A stretch of 64,000 bases of DNA, taken from Phymatolithon calcareum. Taxonomy: Eukaryota; Rhodophyta; Florideophyceae; Hapalidiales. Each line of letters opens with the position of its first letter. Positions within the stretch are counted from its first letter, which is position 1. The position numbers and the translations under genes were made by a program. This document shows positions 49,377-60,778 of this stretch, piece after piece. The stretch lies in contig OZ345355.1 in NCBI GenBank assembly GCA_977006965.1, positions 1,488,001 through 1,552,000 on the forward strand. The letters run 5' to 3'. The notes under the pieces were generated by a model. It searched no databases. It saw only the letters and a program-made list of their open reading frames with translations, and had not been told where the DNA came from.

Positions 49377-51791
49377 AAATGCCTTTCCTCTACTGCGTAT
49401 TTCTAACGGCGACCTCGCGTTATTCCGTTTTGCACATTTGGTACACTGGAGGAGCGCACTGGTGCCTCGTATGATTATTTCCTCCACCATTTGAAGTATG
49501 AGAATAATGAGGAATTTATCATTTCCGAAGAGTGCAATTTTGCAGTTAAGCTTGGAGCATTCTTGTCCGCCACGTTCTTTACTCTCTATGTACAATCTCT
49601 CATTCTAAATCGCATTGACGTGAAGGAGGGGTGTAGTTGAGAGCAGAACCTGTCTTGAATGTTGCACAGCATGTTCCATTTCCAGTGCGGTCAGTATGCG
49701 AATGTTTATTAACATTGTGGTACATACGAATCATGTCTGACGGAAGAAAACTAAGATCAACAGGCCCAGTGCGAAACTTGTGTGGACTGGAGCCAGTCCT
49801 CATTGTCGAAATGAACGATAGCACATGCCACTTAGCGTAACCTATGTGCTCATTGCATAGATGATGATAGCATCCAATGTTTGACGATTTCCTCGAAGTC
49901 AGAGCTTCCATCGTGCGCAGTAGTAGACTGAAACACGAAATAACAGAATTTTCAATTTTATTAATAGCACAGAGTGGAGCACTACGAAGGGAAATCTCCA
50001 CAAACTCCGGGTGCTAAACCTGCAAATTAAAGTTGAAGGGAATCAAGAGATCATGTAACCTCCATGTGGACAGTGTGGAGTTGGAACAGGAATGAAAGCA
50101 TACGAAGACAATGAAACAGGAATGTTAGCTTTTGAAGAGGGCTCAGAAGGAACAGCTTAAGCGAGATTGCTTGAACCAACAGATTATGGAGTGAAGGAAA
50201 CATAAGGGACGCTTAAAACGATCGAAAGATGGATCAAGAAGAGAGAGGGAATTGTTTCTGCCCAAAGAAAGCCCGAAGATACGGCAGCGTAGATATCACT
50301 TGGAGTAATGAAATTACAGCATCGCTGACGAGATAAAAGTCTTCGTAGAGGATACCACACGAAATTTGGGCCCTGGATATTGTAAGAAAAAACTTCTGCT
50401 CTGTTCAGGAAGAGATGCATGCTCATTGATGAAGAAAATACAGGAAAACGGCATGTTAGGCATCAGAGATACATTTCATTTGCTTCATCAACGAAAATTT
50501 CGAGAGAGTGAGAAGGACTCTCTGAGCTCTTTGCAGGACAGGAAATTGAGGAATAGAGAAAAATCACCTTGCGAAACTCTTATTAACGTTGAAGAGTATT
50601 GAATGTCACCACAACCGAAAGCAACGAACTATAGCCAGTTTAGGAAGACAAATGTGGTCAGTCGTAGAGAAAAATAAGTAAAAACGGCATGTTAGGCTCA
50701 GAAGAAACAAAGTGCATTTTCATCATCGACGCGAAATATCAAAAGTGAAAGAAATACGCGCAGTGTTCATGGCGAAGTACGATCAGCAGTGGAAGGCAGT
50801 ACTCACCATGGCGGAACGCCTGTGCGCTATTTACTGTCCGAACGTGTGGCGTGTCGAGGCGATCGTGGCGATCTATTGTCGAATTAAAACAGCAAAACAG
50901 AATTGTCGCGTGGAAAACGAATGAAATTAATGAAATCGTGATAAGATAGGCAGCGACACTGAGACGAAATGTTATCGGTCAAAACCTGAAGGAAGCGCGA
51001 TGACAGTGCGCCTAGACGCCGCCACAAAACGGTGGAAACAGGGTTACCTTGTGAGCTCAGTACATCACACGAGAACAAGAGTGATCGGCGTGATCTAGAG
51101 GGGATTGAAATGTTGAGCAAGCTCGGTTGAGGCATCTCCTGGTTGATGATGAAGCCACAAGCTTGGTGCACGTGGGCGTGTCCATCTTATAGAATTTCAT
51201 GCATGATCGGGCATGGACGTCGACGCCCCGCTCGCTTGAATGATCGGCTGCAATGTGTGTTTTATGATTGAAACTATGAGTCGTACTCCATGGCCTAAAA
51301 TAATCAGTCAATTGCCCATGATCACACAGTGCAAAGTGGTGCATTATCCATAGTTATTCGTATGTCTCTATCACCGGTCGAGGCGGGCTCCTCTGGCGAA
51401 TTTGAGCATGGTCACTATTTTATAAGGTCTTGAGGGTCAACAAGCCATATTTGTATCACTTTCACTATAAGGGGATGTACACTGCTGACGGTGAAATTAG
51501 GAACTCTGTGTAAATTACTCATCAGCTGACCGTCCGTTTAGGACACCGGTCTGGAAATTCATGACGGACGACAGATGCGACTGGTGCGTATTTCTAGGTG
51601 CACGACTGTACTGACTGATGTTTTGGGCATACGTGGAAACGTGTACAGAAAATGGCGGGCAAGTTCTGCGAGACCCCTGGGCACATGGTGCACACGGGGC
51701 ACACTGGGAGAGCTCAGAGTAGATACCCTGCACTAATCTCTTTCTGAACAGTTTTCCAGCCGGTGCGTTTTTTCCACAAAAATTTGGAGTC
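49377..51791. other. No gene recognised
   Basis: Short frames on both strands only. Phrases such as GGCATGTTAGG occur at 50,452 and 50,688, hinting at old local duplication. I see no element ends that I can pair. Confidence 0.4.
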
Positions 51792-52406
51792 ATGGCAGAG
51801 CGTGTCCCGCCTCCAGCGCTACAGCGTTCTCAGAATACAGACCAAAGTCCTGGTCCAAGTGGAGATATTCAGCCTAGGACCGGCCTGGGAGACTATAGCA
51901 CTCTCTTTACTGCATCTACTGTGACTAGAAACCTCCCTGTGCATTCGAATGCAGCGTGTGCAGCGTTTCGACCGCCCGGTTTGGAATCAGATCTAGACAC
52001 ACCAGTCGCTACAGCGGTTCACTCCCCTACGTCAGCATCGCGGAAAAGGATTATGTCTGCCTTAGATGATCTTCCTCCTGATGTGGGAATAGCCGACCAG
52101 CTCATGGCAATTATGGTCCGCGTAAAGACGGAAATCGTCTCAGAGATGGAACGGCAACAAGAAGAGCATCAGAAGGAACTGAAGCTGATACACACCGTAA
52201 TGGACAAGATGTATGGGACTGTAGTACGTGTCGCCATTGAATCTAAGAACAGGGAAGTGATACCCACGGGAAAGAAGCGCAAAACTACAGAGCCTCCATC
52301 CGAAATGGAATACCTCGACGTATACGTGAACCCGGAGCAAGGACTGTCAGAGCATCTCGTGTTTCTCCTTCTAGTTACCGTCACTTCCTTTGCTATGAAA
52401 TTGTGA
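51792..52406 (+). CDS. Unknown protein, probable first exon
   Basis: Starts at ATG 51,792. A Pro/Ser/Thr-rich N-terminal part (PPALQRSQNTDQSPGPSG) is followed by a helical charged region (IMVRVKTEIVSEMERQQEEH, coiled-coil-like) and a basic patch (IPTGKKRKTTE, a possible nuclear signal). Coding quality ends near NPEQGLSEHL (about 52,355). The frame then becomes hydrophobic and stops at 52,406 in the GTCAC-rich spacer. An open frame in a different phase starts at 52,674 (RLGKKHKEPVREEKRQKMGL), so this may be exon 1 of a two-exon gene. It lies upstream of, and convergent to, the Tnp2-like gene. Confidence 0.45.
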   Translation: MAERVPPPALQRSQNTDQSPGPSGDIQPRTGLGDYSTLFTASTVTRNLPVHSNAACAAFRPPGLESDLDTPVATAVHSPTSASRKRIMSALDDLPPDVGIADQLMAIMVRVKTEIVSEMERQQEEHQKELKLIHTVMDKMYGTVVRVAIESKNREVIPTGKKRKTTEPPSEMEYLDVYVNPEQGLSEHLVFLLLVTVTSFAMKL

Positions 52407-52673
52407 CGAACAGTCACTCACGTCACTCCTGTGACGTGATCAACACCCCTTATCAACACCAGAAACATAGTCAATCATACTCTATTCCTCCTCGTTACGG
52501 TTCCTTAGTCATACGTTACACGTCACGTCACAATCTATCATACATCATGTCACTGTGACCCTGACCAAGACCAATTACAATTACTATCCTATAATTGTAT
52601 TGTAATTACCCTAGCGTGACAGATATGTCACGTGACGCGTGACCGAAAGCAGTCGCGAGACTGTCACGCGTGA
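52407..52673 (+). other. GTCAC-rich spacer or intron
   Basis: A 270-bp stretch dense in GTCAC/GTGAC motifs (for example CACTCACGTCACTCCTGTGA and TGTCACGTGACGCGTGAC). It lies between two plus frames that may be exons of one gene. It could be an intron, a regulatory region, or the subterminal part of a small inserted element. Confidence 0.4.
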
Positions 52674-53771
52674 GAGAGGCTTGGAAAGAAGCACAAGGAG
52701 CCTGTACGCGAAGAGAAGCGGCAGAAGATGGGATTGACTGGCGATCACAGTCACGCTTTAGAGCTAATGGTACACGCTGTAACTCAAAGTCGAACATCCT
52801 TCATGACCAAATTGACTACAGGTCGCAACGAGGCGAGGAAGATCCTGTTCAAGGATCTTTTCTTTCTAGTGGAAAAAATTTCGTCCTTCGATAGTATCGA
52901 AGAGGCCCATGACAAGGGCTTTGAAGTTGAGTTTCAATCTCGTGGAGTACCAGGCGATCAGCGTGCGCACGAAATATCGCCGATGAGTCTATGGAAGATC
53001 GGTCTCACTGAGATATTCAAACCGGGCGACACCGACGCCGAAAAGGCAGGAAAACGGAAGAGAAATCTCAAGAAGTTTACAGACCTGAAACAACAGTTCC
53101 CTTTCATGACTCTGCATCTATGTTACAACAGGTTTGCGAAGAATCCTGCGAACGGGCAATTGGTATCTCTGAAAGAACGAGTCGAGAAGAGTTTGCACAA
53201 GGTTGCCGGTGATTGTCTCCTAGCGGCGTACAAGATGGAAGACTTTGATGAAATTCTGTCCATCTCCGATCTGGCACTAAGAGCCATCCATTTGCTTGCA
53301 TTAGGGCTATATGCGCTATTAAGGAAACTATACGGATTTGAGCTGTGTCCCGTGGAAGCGTCGGCTCTTGGACATGTGAGGTGGAAGCACCTTTCCACTT
53401 GCTTGCCTGAATTATCAGAGGGGCTTGTAACGGTTCCTTCTATTGGAGCTTCATCCAGCACGCGCACGCTGAGGATGTTTAGTCAGGGCGCCATCCAGGA
53501 GTCCATGGTGCCTGGAATGTACGGCGGAGGGTCAAATCTTGAGAACGACAACGAGGAAAGGAAGTCGTTGGTGGTGTCGTATCGAAAGCAGAAGTTCGAA
53601 ATGACCTGGGACGCCTTCATTGCTGAACGAAATACGCGGGAACTTGAAAGAAGAACTGGAGCACCAAGTAGTCAGTCCGCGTTTAACGCGGCCGTACTCG
53701 GCGGAGTGCCGGCAATCGTTGCTGATGGAGACGACGGACTGGCATGGCCGACCCTAGCAGGAGCAGAGTGA
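52674..53771 (+). CDS. Unknown protein, ~365 residues
   Basis: The frame opens after TGA at 52,671-52,673 and runs to TGA at 53,769-53,771, with the first ATG at 52,728. It is soluble, mixed helical, with basic patches (AGKRKRNLKKFTDLKQQF) and a Leu-rich part (LALRAIHLLALGLYALLRKL). The C-terminal part is Gly/Ala-rich. No family was recognised. Basic N-terminal residues before the ATG (KKHKEPVREEKRQK) look coding, which favours a spliced product with 51,792-52,355. Its neighbour is a DNA transposase gene on the other strand, so an accessory role in a transposon is possible but unproven. Confidence 0.55.
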   Translation, partial: ERLGKKHKEPVREEKRQKMGLTGDHSHALELMVHAVTQSRTSFMTKLTTGRNEARKILFKDLFFLVEKISSFDSIEEAHDKGFEVEFQSRGVPGDQRAHEISPMSLWKIGLTEIFKPGDTDAEKAGKRKRNLKKFTDLKQQFPFMTLHLCYNRFAKNPANGQLVSLKERVEKSLHKVAGDCLLAAYKMEDFDEILSISDLALRAIHLLALGLYALLRKLYGFELCPVEASALGHVRWKHLSTCLPELSEGLVTVPSIGASSSTRTLRMFSQGAIQESMVPGMYGGGSNLENDNEERKSLVVSYRKQKFEMTWDAFIAERNTRELERRTGAPSSQSAFNAAVLGGVPAIVADGDDGLAWPTLAGAE

Positions 53772-53883
53772 GAACCTAATTCTAATGCGTCCGTGTCGGG
53801 CAGCAGCGACGGCGATGGGCGCTAGTTTAGGAGATGACCTGCGTTCCGTGTCTGGAGGGAGAGTAGAGAGATAGCCTTTTTTC

Positions 53884-54198
53884 GTGCTGCTTGGGATCTG
53901 TGGACTCCTGTGCGTAGGATTTCGGCTCGATGCAGTAGAACACTCCTTTATATGGTTACGACACAGATTGGTAGTTTTTCCGTATGTTTTAAGTTTTGAT
54001 TATCGTGTGTCCAAGAAGTCTGCTTCTGCTCAGCTCTACGCCGGGAAAGTCGCTCTGAAGCAGATAGGCGTTGAGAGATTAAAAAACGTTGTCCAGAAAC
54101 TGAAGATTGCGTTTTTTACAAGAGATGACCATGACACTTACATGCATGATGGCCACCTTAAGCGCAAGGCGTATATAGTATTTAATATCCCTAACTGA
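53884..54198 (+). CDS. Unknown protein, 104 residues
   Basis: A frame without a clear upstream signal. Its C-terminal half (LYAGKVALKQIGVERLKNVV, QKLKIAFFTRDDHD) faintly resembles the segment LYKSKANRQGVIRAVQVLGI of the protein at 59,538-60,368. Both have a basic stretch followed by a short amphipathic helix. This could be a shared DNA-binding domain. I considered a BEN domain but cannot support it. Confidence 0.35.
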   Translation: MLLGICGLLCVGFRLDAVEHSFIWLRHRLVVFPYVLSFDYRVSKKSASAQLYAGKVALKQIGVERLKNVVQKLKIAFFTRDDHDTYMHDGHLKRKAYIVFNIPN

Positions 54199-54238
54199 TG
54201 CTACGTTTTCGGCGTAGATAGCTTTATGAATTCATTAG

Positions 54239-54365
54239 CCCAAACTTAAGGTCACGTTCTCGTATGATACTTTCTGTCCCTCTCTGTCCCGAAACTTTAG
54301 GCGACGTTTTGGTCGAAAATGGCCATGAGTCTTTACTCTCCCAAACTGTAGGGCACATTCTCAGA
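54239..54365 (+). repeat. Three ~50-bp-spaced imperfect repeats
   Basis: CCCAAACTTAAGGTCACGTT (54,239), CCGAAACTTTAGGCGACGTT (about 54,289) and CCCAAACTGTAGGGCACATT (about 54,340) recur at about 50-bp spacing between two convergent genes. Short regularly spaced repeats of this kind are typical of subterminal transposase-binding sites. Confidence 0.5.
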
Positions 54366-54721
54366 ACAAATCGCTATGAAACTAGTCTAGATGGTGATCT
54401 TAGTACTTCCTAAGCTTGTAAGTAGCGAGAATTTCATCGGGACATGACCTATCCCTGACGGGGAGGGAAACCTGCACGTCTAGTGAAAGGTAAGAAACGA
54501 TCTATTTGACTGGAAGTAGAAGAATGATGAATGACCTGACGCGACTGGCCTAGAAGGCATTGGTTAAACGAGCAGTCATGAAGGCCTGGAACGCGACGCA
54601 CGGAGCTATCAAACTCTGCTAGACAAAGTCTGCTGTTTCGCGCAATTCTGCATATGTTCTTAGCCGGTTCCGATTGTTGTTCGATAGTCAAGCAAGGTCG
54701 CACTGCTGCAAAATGCATTTT
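54366..54721. other. 3' region of convergent genes, no gene
   Basis: Only short frames are present. The region separates the plus-strand gene cluster from the end of the transposase gene. Confidence 0.4.
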
Positions 54722-57700
54722 TTAGCCACTCAAAGGCTCACTGGAGAAAAACATTTCGGCGCGGCACAATGAGGGGGAATGTTCTCGACTGCTAGGGATG
54801 GAATCATCCATGGAGCTAGTCTGTATTAGAAAGGGATAGTGCGAGTCGGCATGCTCCGTTTTAAATGTTAGAACTTCCAAAATGTCTCCATTCTTGATCG
54901 ATGACGTTGGAATTGCGGACGAAACAGCCCAAGTGATCCTCTTGGAGTATTTCACCACACAATTAGTCCATACAGAGACTTGAACACGTCGAATAAGTCT
55001 GAATGCCTCTGCCTCTGTCTCGACGGGTATCGGAGGGAGGGGATCTCGTTCAAGGGGCAATTTCACAGCCTTATCCAGAAAGTATGACGGAAAGAGTTGC
55101 GAACCAATCAATATCTTCGAAAGAACAGAATAACCTTGGTTATAGAGCTCCTTGACAACACAATCAGTAATACAGCGACGCAAATGGTCCATATGGGCCT
55201 CAGTAATCACTCCTTTGACATTCATTACGGTCTCTCGACCTTCCAAGAGACGAACACAAGAGAGAACATCACGAGGGCTTCTAGACTTCGAGAGAGAGGC
55301 ACAGAGGGTGAGGCGACCCTGCCAGTCACCGAATAGTGCGCTTTGTACAGCTTGCAAGTGTGCATCCTTTTTGTTCGATCTTAGCACTGCTATTTTCAAT
55401 TCTTGATGAGTTTTTTCGAGAGGAAGCTCTCCAAAGGCTGACACATGCCCCAGCATTGGTAAGCTACTCTGTACAAGCTCACGCAACCGGTGGACATTCG
55501 GCTTGTCTACTGTTCGCCTGGCCAGAACGCAAAGCGCATGCACACGACTGAGATGGGAGCGGCGGGCTGCCGTAATGGAAGATTCTTGTAGCTCAAGCGT
55601 ATAATTATCGTCCATGGAGCAGATCTCCTCCACTAGCTTGATATGTTCGTCCATAAGTGTGCGCATTCTCAGAAGATAGTCGTTTCCATAATTTTTCTCG
55701 AAATCCTTCACATCTTGCGTGCTGTCGCGGTGCAAGCTAGGCTTAAACCAAAGTTCTGTAATCATAGAAAATATAGAGCCTACAAGCGTTATAGAAGCTC
55801 TGATTTTTTCCTGGGTCACGATGGCGGTTTCGGGCGCATTCCATCTAGCTGCACCCTTGGTTAAAGCTTCGCACGCAAAGAGTCCCAAGGAATAGAGCTC
55901 AGACATAGTCATGCCATGAAGCTTCTTTTTGTCCTGGTTAACCAGTCGGGATTGCGTGGGCAATGTACATTCCCGGAGCATTGCAATCATGAACCCTTCG
56001 GAATCCTGTCTTGCCTCAGTAGTCGGAAGATACTTGTGGGTTAAATTGATGCAGTCGCGAAGATGACCTGTCAGCAGGTGGTCTGGCGCGACGAAGCATG
56101 CCTTGTAGGGATCAAGTGCGCAAGGAACTACTGGATAACCAAAACTCGTTTTCGGGATTCTTGGTCTTATTTGAAGAATTTCTGACATCATGTAATGAAG
56201 CACAAGGCTGGTCTTGTCCGGATCTGATTTTAAACCCAACAAACGACACGTCTCACCACCAGGCTGACAATCTCGCACGGCCTGCTGCTGGTAAAATCCT
56301 CGTTCGATCGCTGCCCGGGACCCGAGAGTGTGTCTTGCTGTGAACCTACTGCCCGTAATCGTTGACGACCGACGAACGAAGCGACAGAGATGACAGCAGG
56401 CGCAAGCGTTGTGCCCTAGTACGTCAAGAAAGGCGTTTAAAGCTGGTGTATCGCCACTGAAGCCTAAAAGGTCAAGAAAAATTCTTCTTGTCTGTCCATC
56501 GGCGTCGATATCTAGAAACCCTTCTGTCATGCCTTTTACAATATCCTTGGAAATCTCGCGCAAAACGGTATCACTTTTAACTCCAGGAGGAGTTAAACTA
56601 ATAATACGGACGTCATTAGGAGTGCGACTTGAACTGGTAGGAAGGTTCATGCACAGAAGATAGATTCCATCCCCAGATGCCTCCTTGCCGTCCTGAACTT
56701 CAAATCCATCCCAGAAAATTATGAAACGATACACGCAATAGAGCTCCCCAGTATTCAACTTGCCGAAGCTACTTACGGCGGTAAAGCGTTGCGGTCCTCT
56801 CTTACCTGTCTTTTCATCAAGTAGTATTACTTCTTTGGCATACACATACGCTCTTGAGTATGATCTTAGGGGCGGACGGACGTACATGCGCAAGTCTTCC
56901 GGACGCATGTGTGTACCTCTGAAAAGGGGCTCGAGTTCGCTGTCTCCTGGAACCCAAAGAATGTGGGTGCACCTTTCCTCTTGTTCTGTCCAATAACGAT
57001 TGACGAGTAAAATTCTGGAAAGCTGGTCTGTACTGGTCAGAATAGTTCCATCTGGAGCTCTTCCATTACTCTTCTCATCATTCTGAACGCAAGGACATAT
57101 TAAGGCGACAGTATCCCCTGGTTTTAGTAAAGGTTTCTGCCATTTCCTCCACGATTGCTCCATTTGTCGCTTTCTGTCCGCTAAAGCAGCTCTTCATTGT
57201 CGCTTTATCGCTTGAAACTCGGCTTTTGTTCGCCGTATTGTAACTTCATCTGCGTCACTATTCGCAGGCTCACATTCGTTGTCTCCCGGCAGGTCCGGAA
57301 CTTGGATTGTGACAGAATCGGACGGCGACGTGTAGGTGACGAAATCGAAAAGGAATCTGATGTACCTATCTTTCCCTGACAGATCGACGTATGAGATATC
57401 CTCCCCCTCGGATGAGTCTTTGCGCTTGCTGTGCCGTACGAGCCATACATGAAGTATTCTTCCCTTGATTCTTCGATGTGTCGAGGGACTTGAATTGCAG
57501 GAAAAACATCTTTCGAACGATTCTTCGAGCTCGTGGTTCCCGTCAGCAAGCAACGACACTCCAATGACATCTCCTGACTCCGCGGTAGCTGTGGGAGATA
57601 CACTCAGTGCACACCCGTCCACACTTATGTATTGGGGGGAGCCATAAAACCACTCCCGTGCAGCCACTAGTGGAAGGAGATCCACACAATCAATAGTAGA

Positions 57701-58744
57701 TATACGAGGAATAGCTGAGCTTAGGCCGTTATGCACGTGGTATTCAAGACTAGTGCGACGGATGGCATCGAAAAATTGAGGAGTTGCAATATATGCGCGG
57801 GCATATTCACTGGGGAGAACAGTTCGAACTGCAATAACCGGATGACCAGAGAGTGACGTTTCTCGTGACCGAGCGCCTGCTTTCCGAAGGTCAACTCGCT
57901 CTTGGTGAATTAAGCTCTGCACTGTCAGCGTCCGGAACAGGACGGGCTTAGTTGTTCGATACAGCGTTTAGTAGTGTGGAAGATACGATAGATTAGGGCA
58001 CGCCTCGATATTTCCGACATCAAAGAGCGTGTTGCACTTCCAATTGCCAACACCATTCTCAGTTATGGCTTCTGAAAACAATCTGACAGATTGATACTGC
58101 TCTTTCGTGAGTTTCTGATTCCCGGACGTTCTCAGAAGGGCCCATAAGACCCTCCAATTGGTGATTGGACTCCGCGTTTGCACCATTGTATCACTGTCGC
58201 TGTACAGAGGACGTTGATCTACTTCATCTCCAATATGGAGAACGTCTCTTAATCCACCATATCTTGGTAGGTTCTCCACCAGCAATGCATTGAGACCATA
58301 CAGAGCGTTGACAGCGGTCAATGGGGAAACAATCGAGTTCTCTGACGCTTCCACCCGAGAAGGACGGTTTCTACTATCAGAATAGTCCCTCATGGGCTGC
58401 ACGCTTTGTGCTGCGTTGGGAAATCCACGATTTGGGCCTTCGTCTCCGTCTTGAAGAGAATTTTCTTCGTGTGTGCGTTGACGGAGTGGTGCGTTGGGCA
58501 CACTGTCGAATCGGTGCCGACTACGACGTCGCTTTTTTCGAAATCGCATTGCATATACGGCACTATTCTTTTGCGCCGAGATGAATGTGACACATGCGCA
58601 TCGATTAGTGCGCACGAGAGCAGCGTTCTGTCGATCGCAGACTAACCACTTTGTCGCGATATTAATAGCGAAAAAAAATCCCAAGAATATCTTGCATGGT
58701 CCTACGACGCGGGTATCTCGGCGCATAAACCATCCTCCGTACAT
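54722..58744 (-). pseudogene. Tnp2/CACTA-like transposase, 1,341-codon frame with two in-frame stops
   Basis: Three consecutive open stretches (57,968-58,744; 57,194-57,922; 54,722-57,163) share one reading frame. They are interrupted only by TAA at 57,968-57,970 (codon 259) and TGA at 57,194-57,196 (codon 517), with coding-like sequence on both sides (PHY-stop-TLYRTT; AIKRQ-stop-RAALADRKRQ). Motifs fit the Tnp2 family of CACTA transposases: FWDGFEV (first catalytic Asp, about 679), LLGFSGDTPALNAF (second Asp, about 765), a Cys/His cluster GHNACACCHLC, and a late FGELPLEKTHQELK (about 1,108) as candidate catalytic Glu. A natural start may be the Met before RFRKKRRRSRHRF (about 58,548). TGA could derive from CGA. 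Confidence 0.7.
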
Positions 58745-59537
58745 TTTGAGCAGGGTAATCTCATCTAAATTGCGATAGGCGTGCTAGAAACGGGATTTGG
58801 CTGTAAGAGCTCGTAATCCGTATGATACGATGGTTCACAAAGTGCTCTTAAGCTTAAGCTTAATATAATTTTGCGAGTCCTTATTTATTTAGAGTTTACA
58901 GTTGACCCAGCAACCTCTGACAACCCAGACGTGTGTTTGGTCAGCTATTATCTGCACATCTGGCCACATCGGCATCATTGTTCCGGAGGTTCCAGGGATC
59001 GGCTTGGTTTTTTACGACATCCCGCGTATCTGCGCCCTCCTGTGGAGCTGCCTTCGTTTTAGGTCGCCGATGCGCGATGAGTGCTCCAATTCCGTCGGAA
59101 GAACAAGTCCGTAATTGTTGCACGATTATAGGTCCGCGGGTCTCGTACACGAGCTCCTTCCCTGTCGCGCATCCCGTTTATCCGACGCAAAACATCCGCA
59201 TTTCTAATGCCGGCACTCAAGCTCCATAAAATCCAGTTCAGAGGTTTTTGTGCCCCGCCACCTCAGCTACAATTGATCGACAAACTTCCGACTCGATCGT
59301 TGCCCACGAAAGCACAGAATTGATTCTCCCTCGGTTTTCCTTTAAATCAGCTCTTGAGGATCTTCAAAATGCTCATTCTGTACTGTCTCGGGATGTTTAA
59401 GCTCTCGCAGAACAATGTCACGCAATCAGATCCACAACAGAGAAGGAACTTCGCTTAAGTGCGCAAGATCATCAAATCAGTCATGACGCCTATATTCTGC
59501 GCAGAACAACTCTGTTTGCCGGTCTTACTACCGCGAG
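58745..59537. other. No firm gene; upstream region of two divergent genes
   Basis: A plus frame upstream of 59,538 (ALEDLQNAHSVLSRDV then stop, then ALAEQCHAIRSTTEKELRLS) looks weakly coding and is out of phase with the frame at 59,538. An upstream exon or frameshift is therefore possible. Confidence 0.35.
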
Positions 59538-60368
59538 ATGCTCCTCGGAAACTCGTTGGAGCTTTCTAAACAACCGTCCAGTTTGAATGCTGCCACGTCC
59601 GTTCGGCAGACCACCGTGAAGTCCAGGGCGACTGATTGTTCTTTGCGCGAGTTCCGCGTTTTTGCGCTCGCCTGTTCGCGGAATTCTGAAATTTCTTGCG
59701 CATTCTTTCCATCGGAGTACTACATTATGACCCTTGTCTCGAGCAAAACTAACCAGCTCCAGATAACGTTCCCGACTTATTATGATTTCTGCGTAGCGCT
59801 GTATATTCCGGTATCCACGCGAGAGGCTGGACTTTACAAATCCAAAGCGAATCGACAGGGAGTTATTCGGGCAGTCCAGGTTCTGGGCATTGAACAGGTG
59901 AAGCGTGCAGCACAGAACTCTTGTCTACCGCAAAGGCGAATATTCCCAGGTGTGAGTACCCCGAGTACCTTTCAAAATATATCGCGGATATGCTTTCTTC
60001 AGTCCAACGCAACGTGGTCTGAAAATTCATGGGAGTCTGACTTTGTTCGCAGTACTCACTGCCCTGAAGCAATGCCTGTCCAGATTCCCGGAGCTCAGTA
60101 CAGCACTTCAATCAACGATATCTTACAGACCTCGGACATCAACAAGCTCCGAGAGGACAAATACGTGCTCACGGTTGTTTGGAAGAAGACTGCACTTGCT
60201 GAGTTCAGAGATGGAAATTCTGAAGAGTTCTGCTTAGGTTCGCTGAGGTCTATAATTCCTGTTGTCGTGATTCGAGGAAGGGCTTTAACATCGAGTGTAG
60301 ATACAATTTTTGGAACTAGATTTAACAGTCAATTCTTGAAGCAGCAACTTGTCTCTCCTCCAATCTAA
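59538..60368 (+). CDS. Unknown protein, 276 residues
   Basis: The frame from ATG 59,538 to TAA 60,366-60,368 has a compact, soluble composition. It includes a Phe/Tyr-rich centre (LQITFPTYYDFCVALYIPVS), a basic helix (KANRQGVIRAVQVLGIEQVK) and a C-terminal beta-prone part (YVLTVVWKKTALAEF). The first about 50 residues may be spurious, since coding-like sequence upstream is in another phase. It lies just upstream of TA element B and downstream of the transposase promoter side. No family was recognised. Weak similarity to 53,884-54,198 is noted there. Confidence 0.45.
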   Translation: MLLGNSLELSKQPSSLNAATSVRQTTVKSRATDCSLREFRVFALACSRNSEISCAFFPSEYYIMTLVSSKTNQLQITFPTYYDFCVALYIPVSTREAGLYKSKANRQGVIRAVQVLGIEQVKRAAQNSCLPQRRIFPGVSTPSTFQNISRICFLQSNATWSENSWESDFVRSTHCPEAMPVQIPGAQYSTSINDILQTSDINKLREDKYVLTVVWKKTALAEFRDGNSEEFCLGSLRSIIPVVVIRGRALTSSVDTIFGTRFNSQFLKQQLVSPPI

Positions 60369-60778
60369 GATACTTACCACGACAGTAGGCAAAAATTAAT
60401 TAAGACCCGAGCTATATGCGCCTGTTTTGCCAGTGAACCATACCCGCAAGCTATGTCTTCGACTGATACCGGGCACTTTTCCGCAATAACGGGGGCTTGG
60501 CATGTGTACATGCGATGCATGTGCATATGCATGTTATGTACAGCGTCAATTCAGACTTAGGCCCACATGAACACAATCGAACACATGCGCCGCTCCGCCA
60601 AGCACGTAAGTCAAAATCAAACTTGGACACCAACGGCCCCGGCAAGAAAAGAAGCGCAAAAAGAAGGTGGGCGGGTAGTAGCTCCTTCCAAAGCCAGTGG
60701 CAGCAATTGGAAAAACATGAAATACCATTAGGCACAAGCTTGTATTTCACTTCAGCGAACTCTAGTGTCTAGTTTACT

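Noticed and set aside
51466-51490. CACTATAAGGGG as the left end of a CACTA element including the Tnp2-like gene
   Set aside because: No matching inverse end (CCCCTTATAGTG) or 3-bp duplication was found to the right.
53884-60368. BEN domain in the 104- and 276-residue proteins
   Set aside because: Only a faint shared helix (basic stretch plus VLGIEQVK-like) supports it, too little for a domain call.
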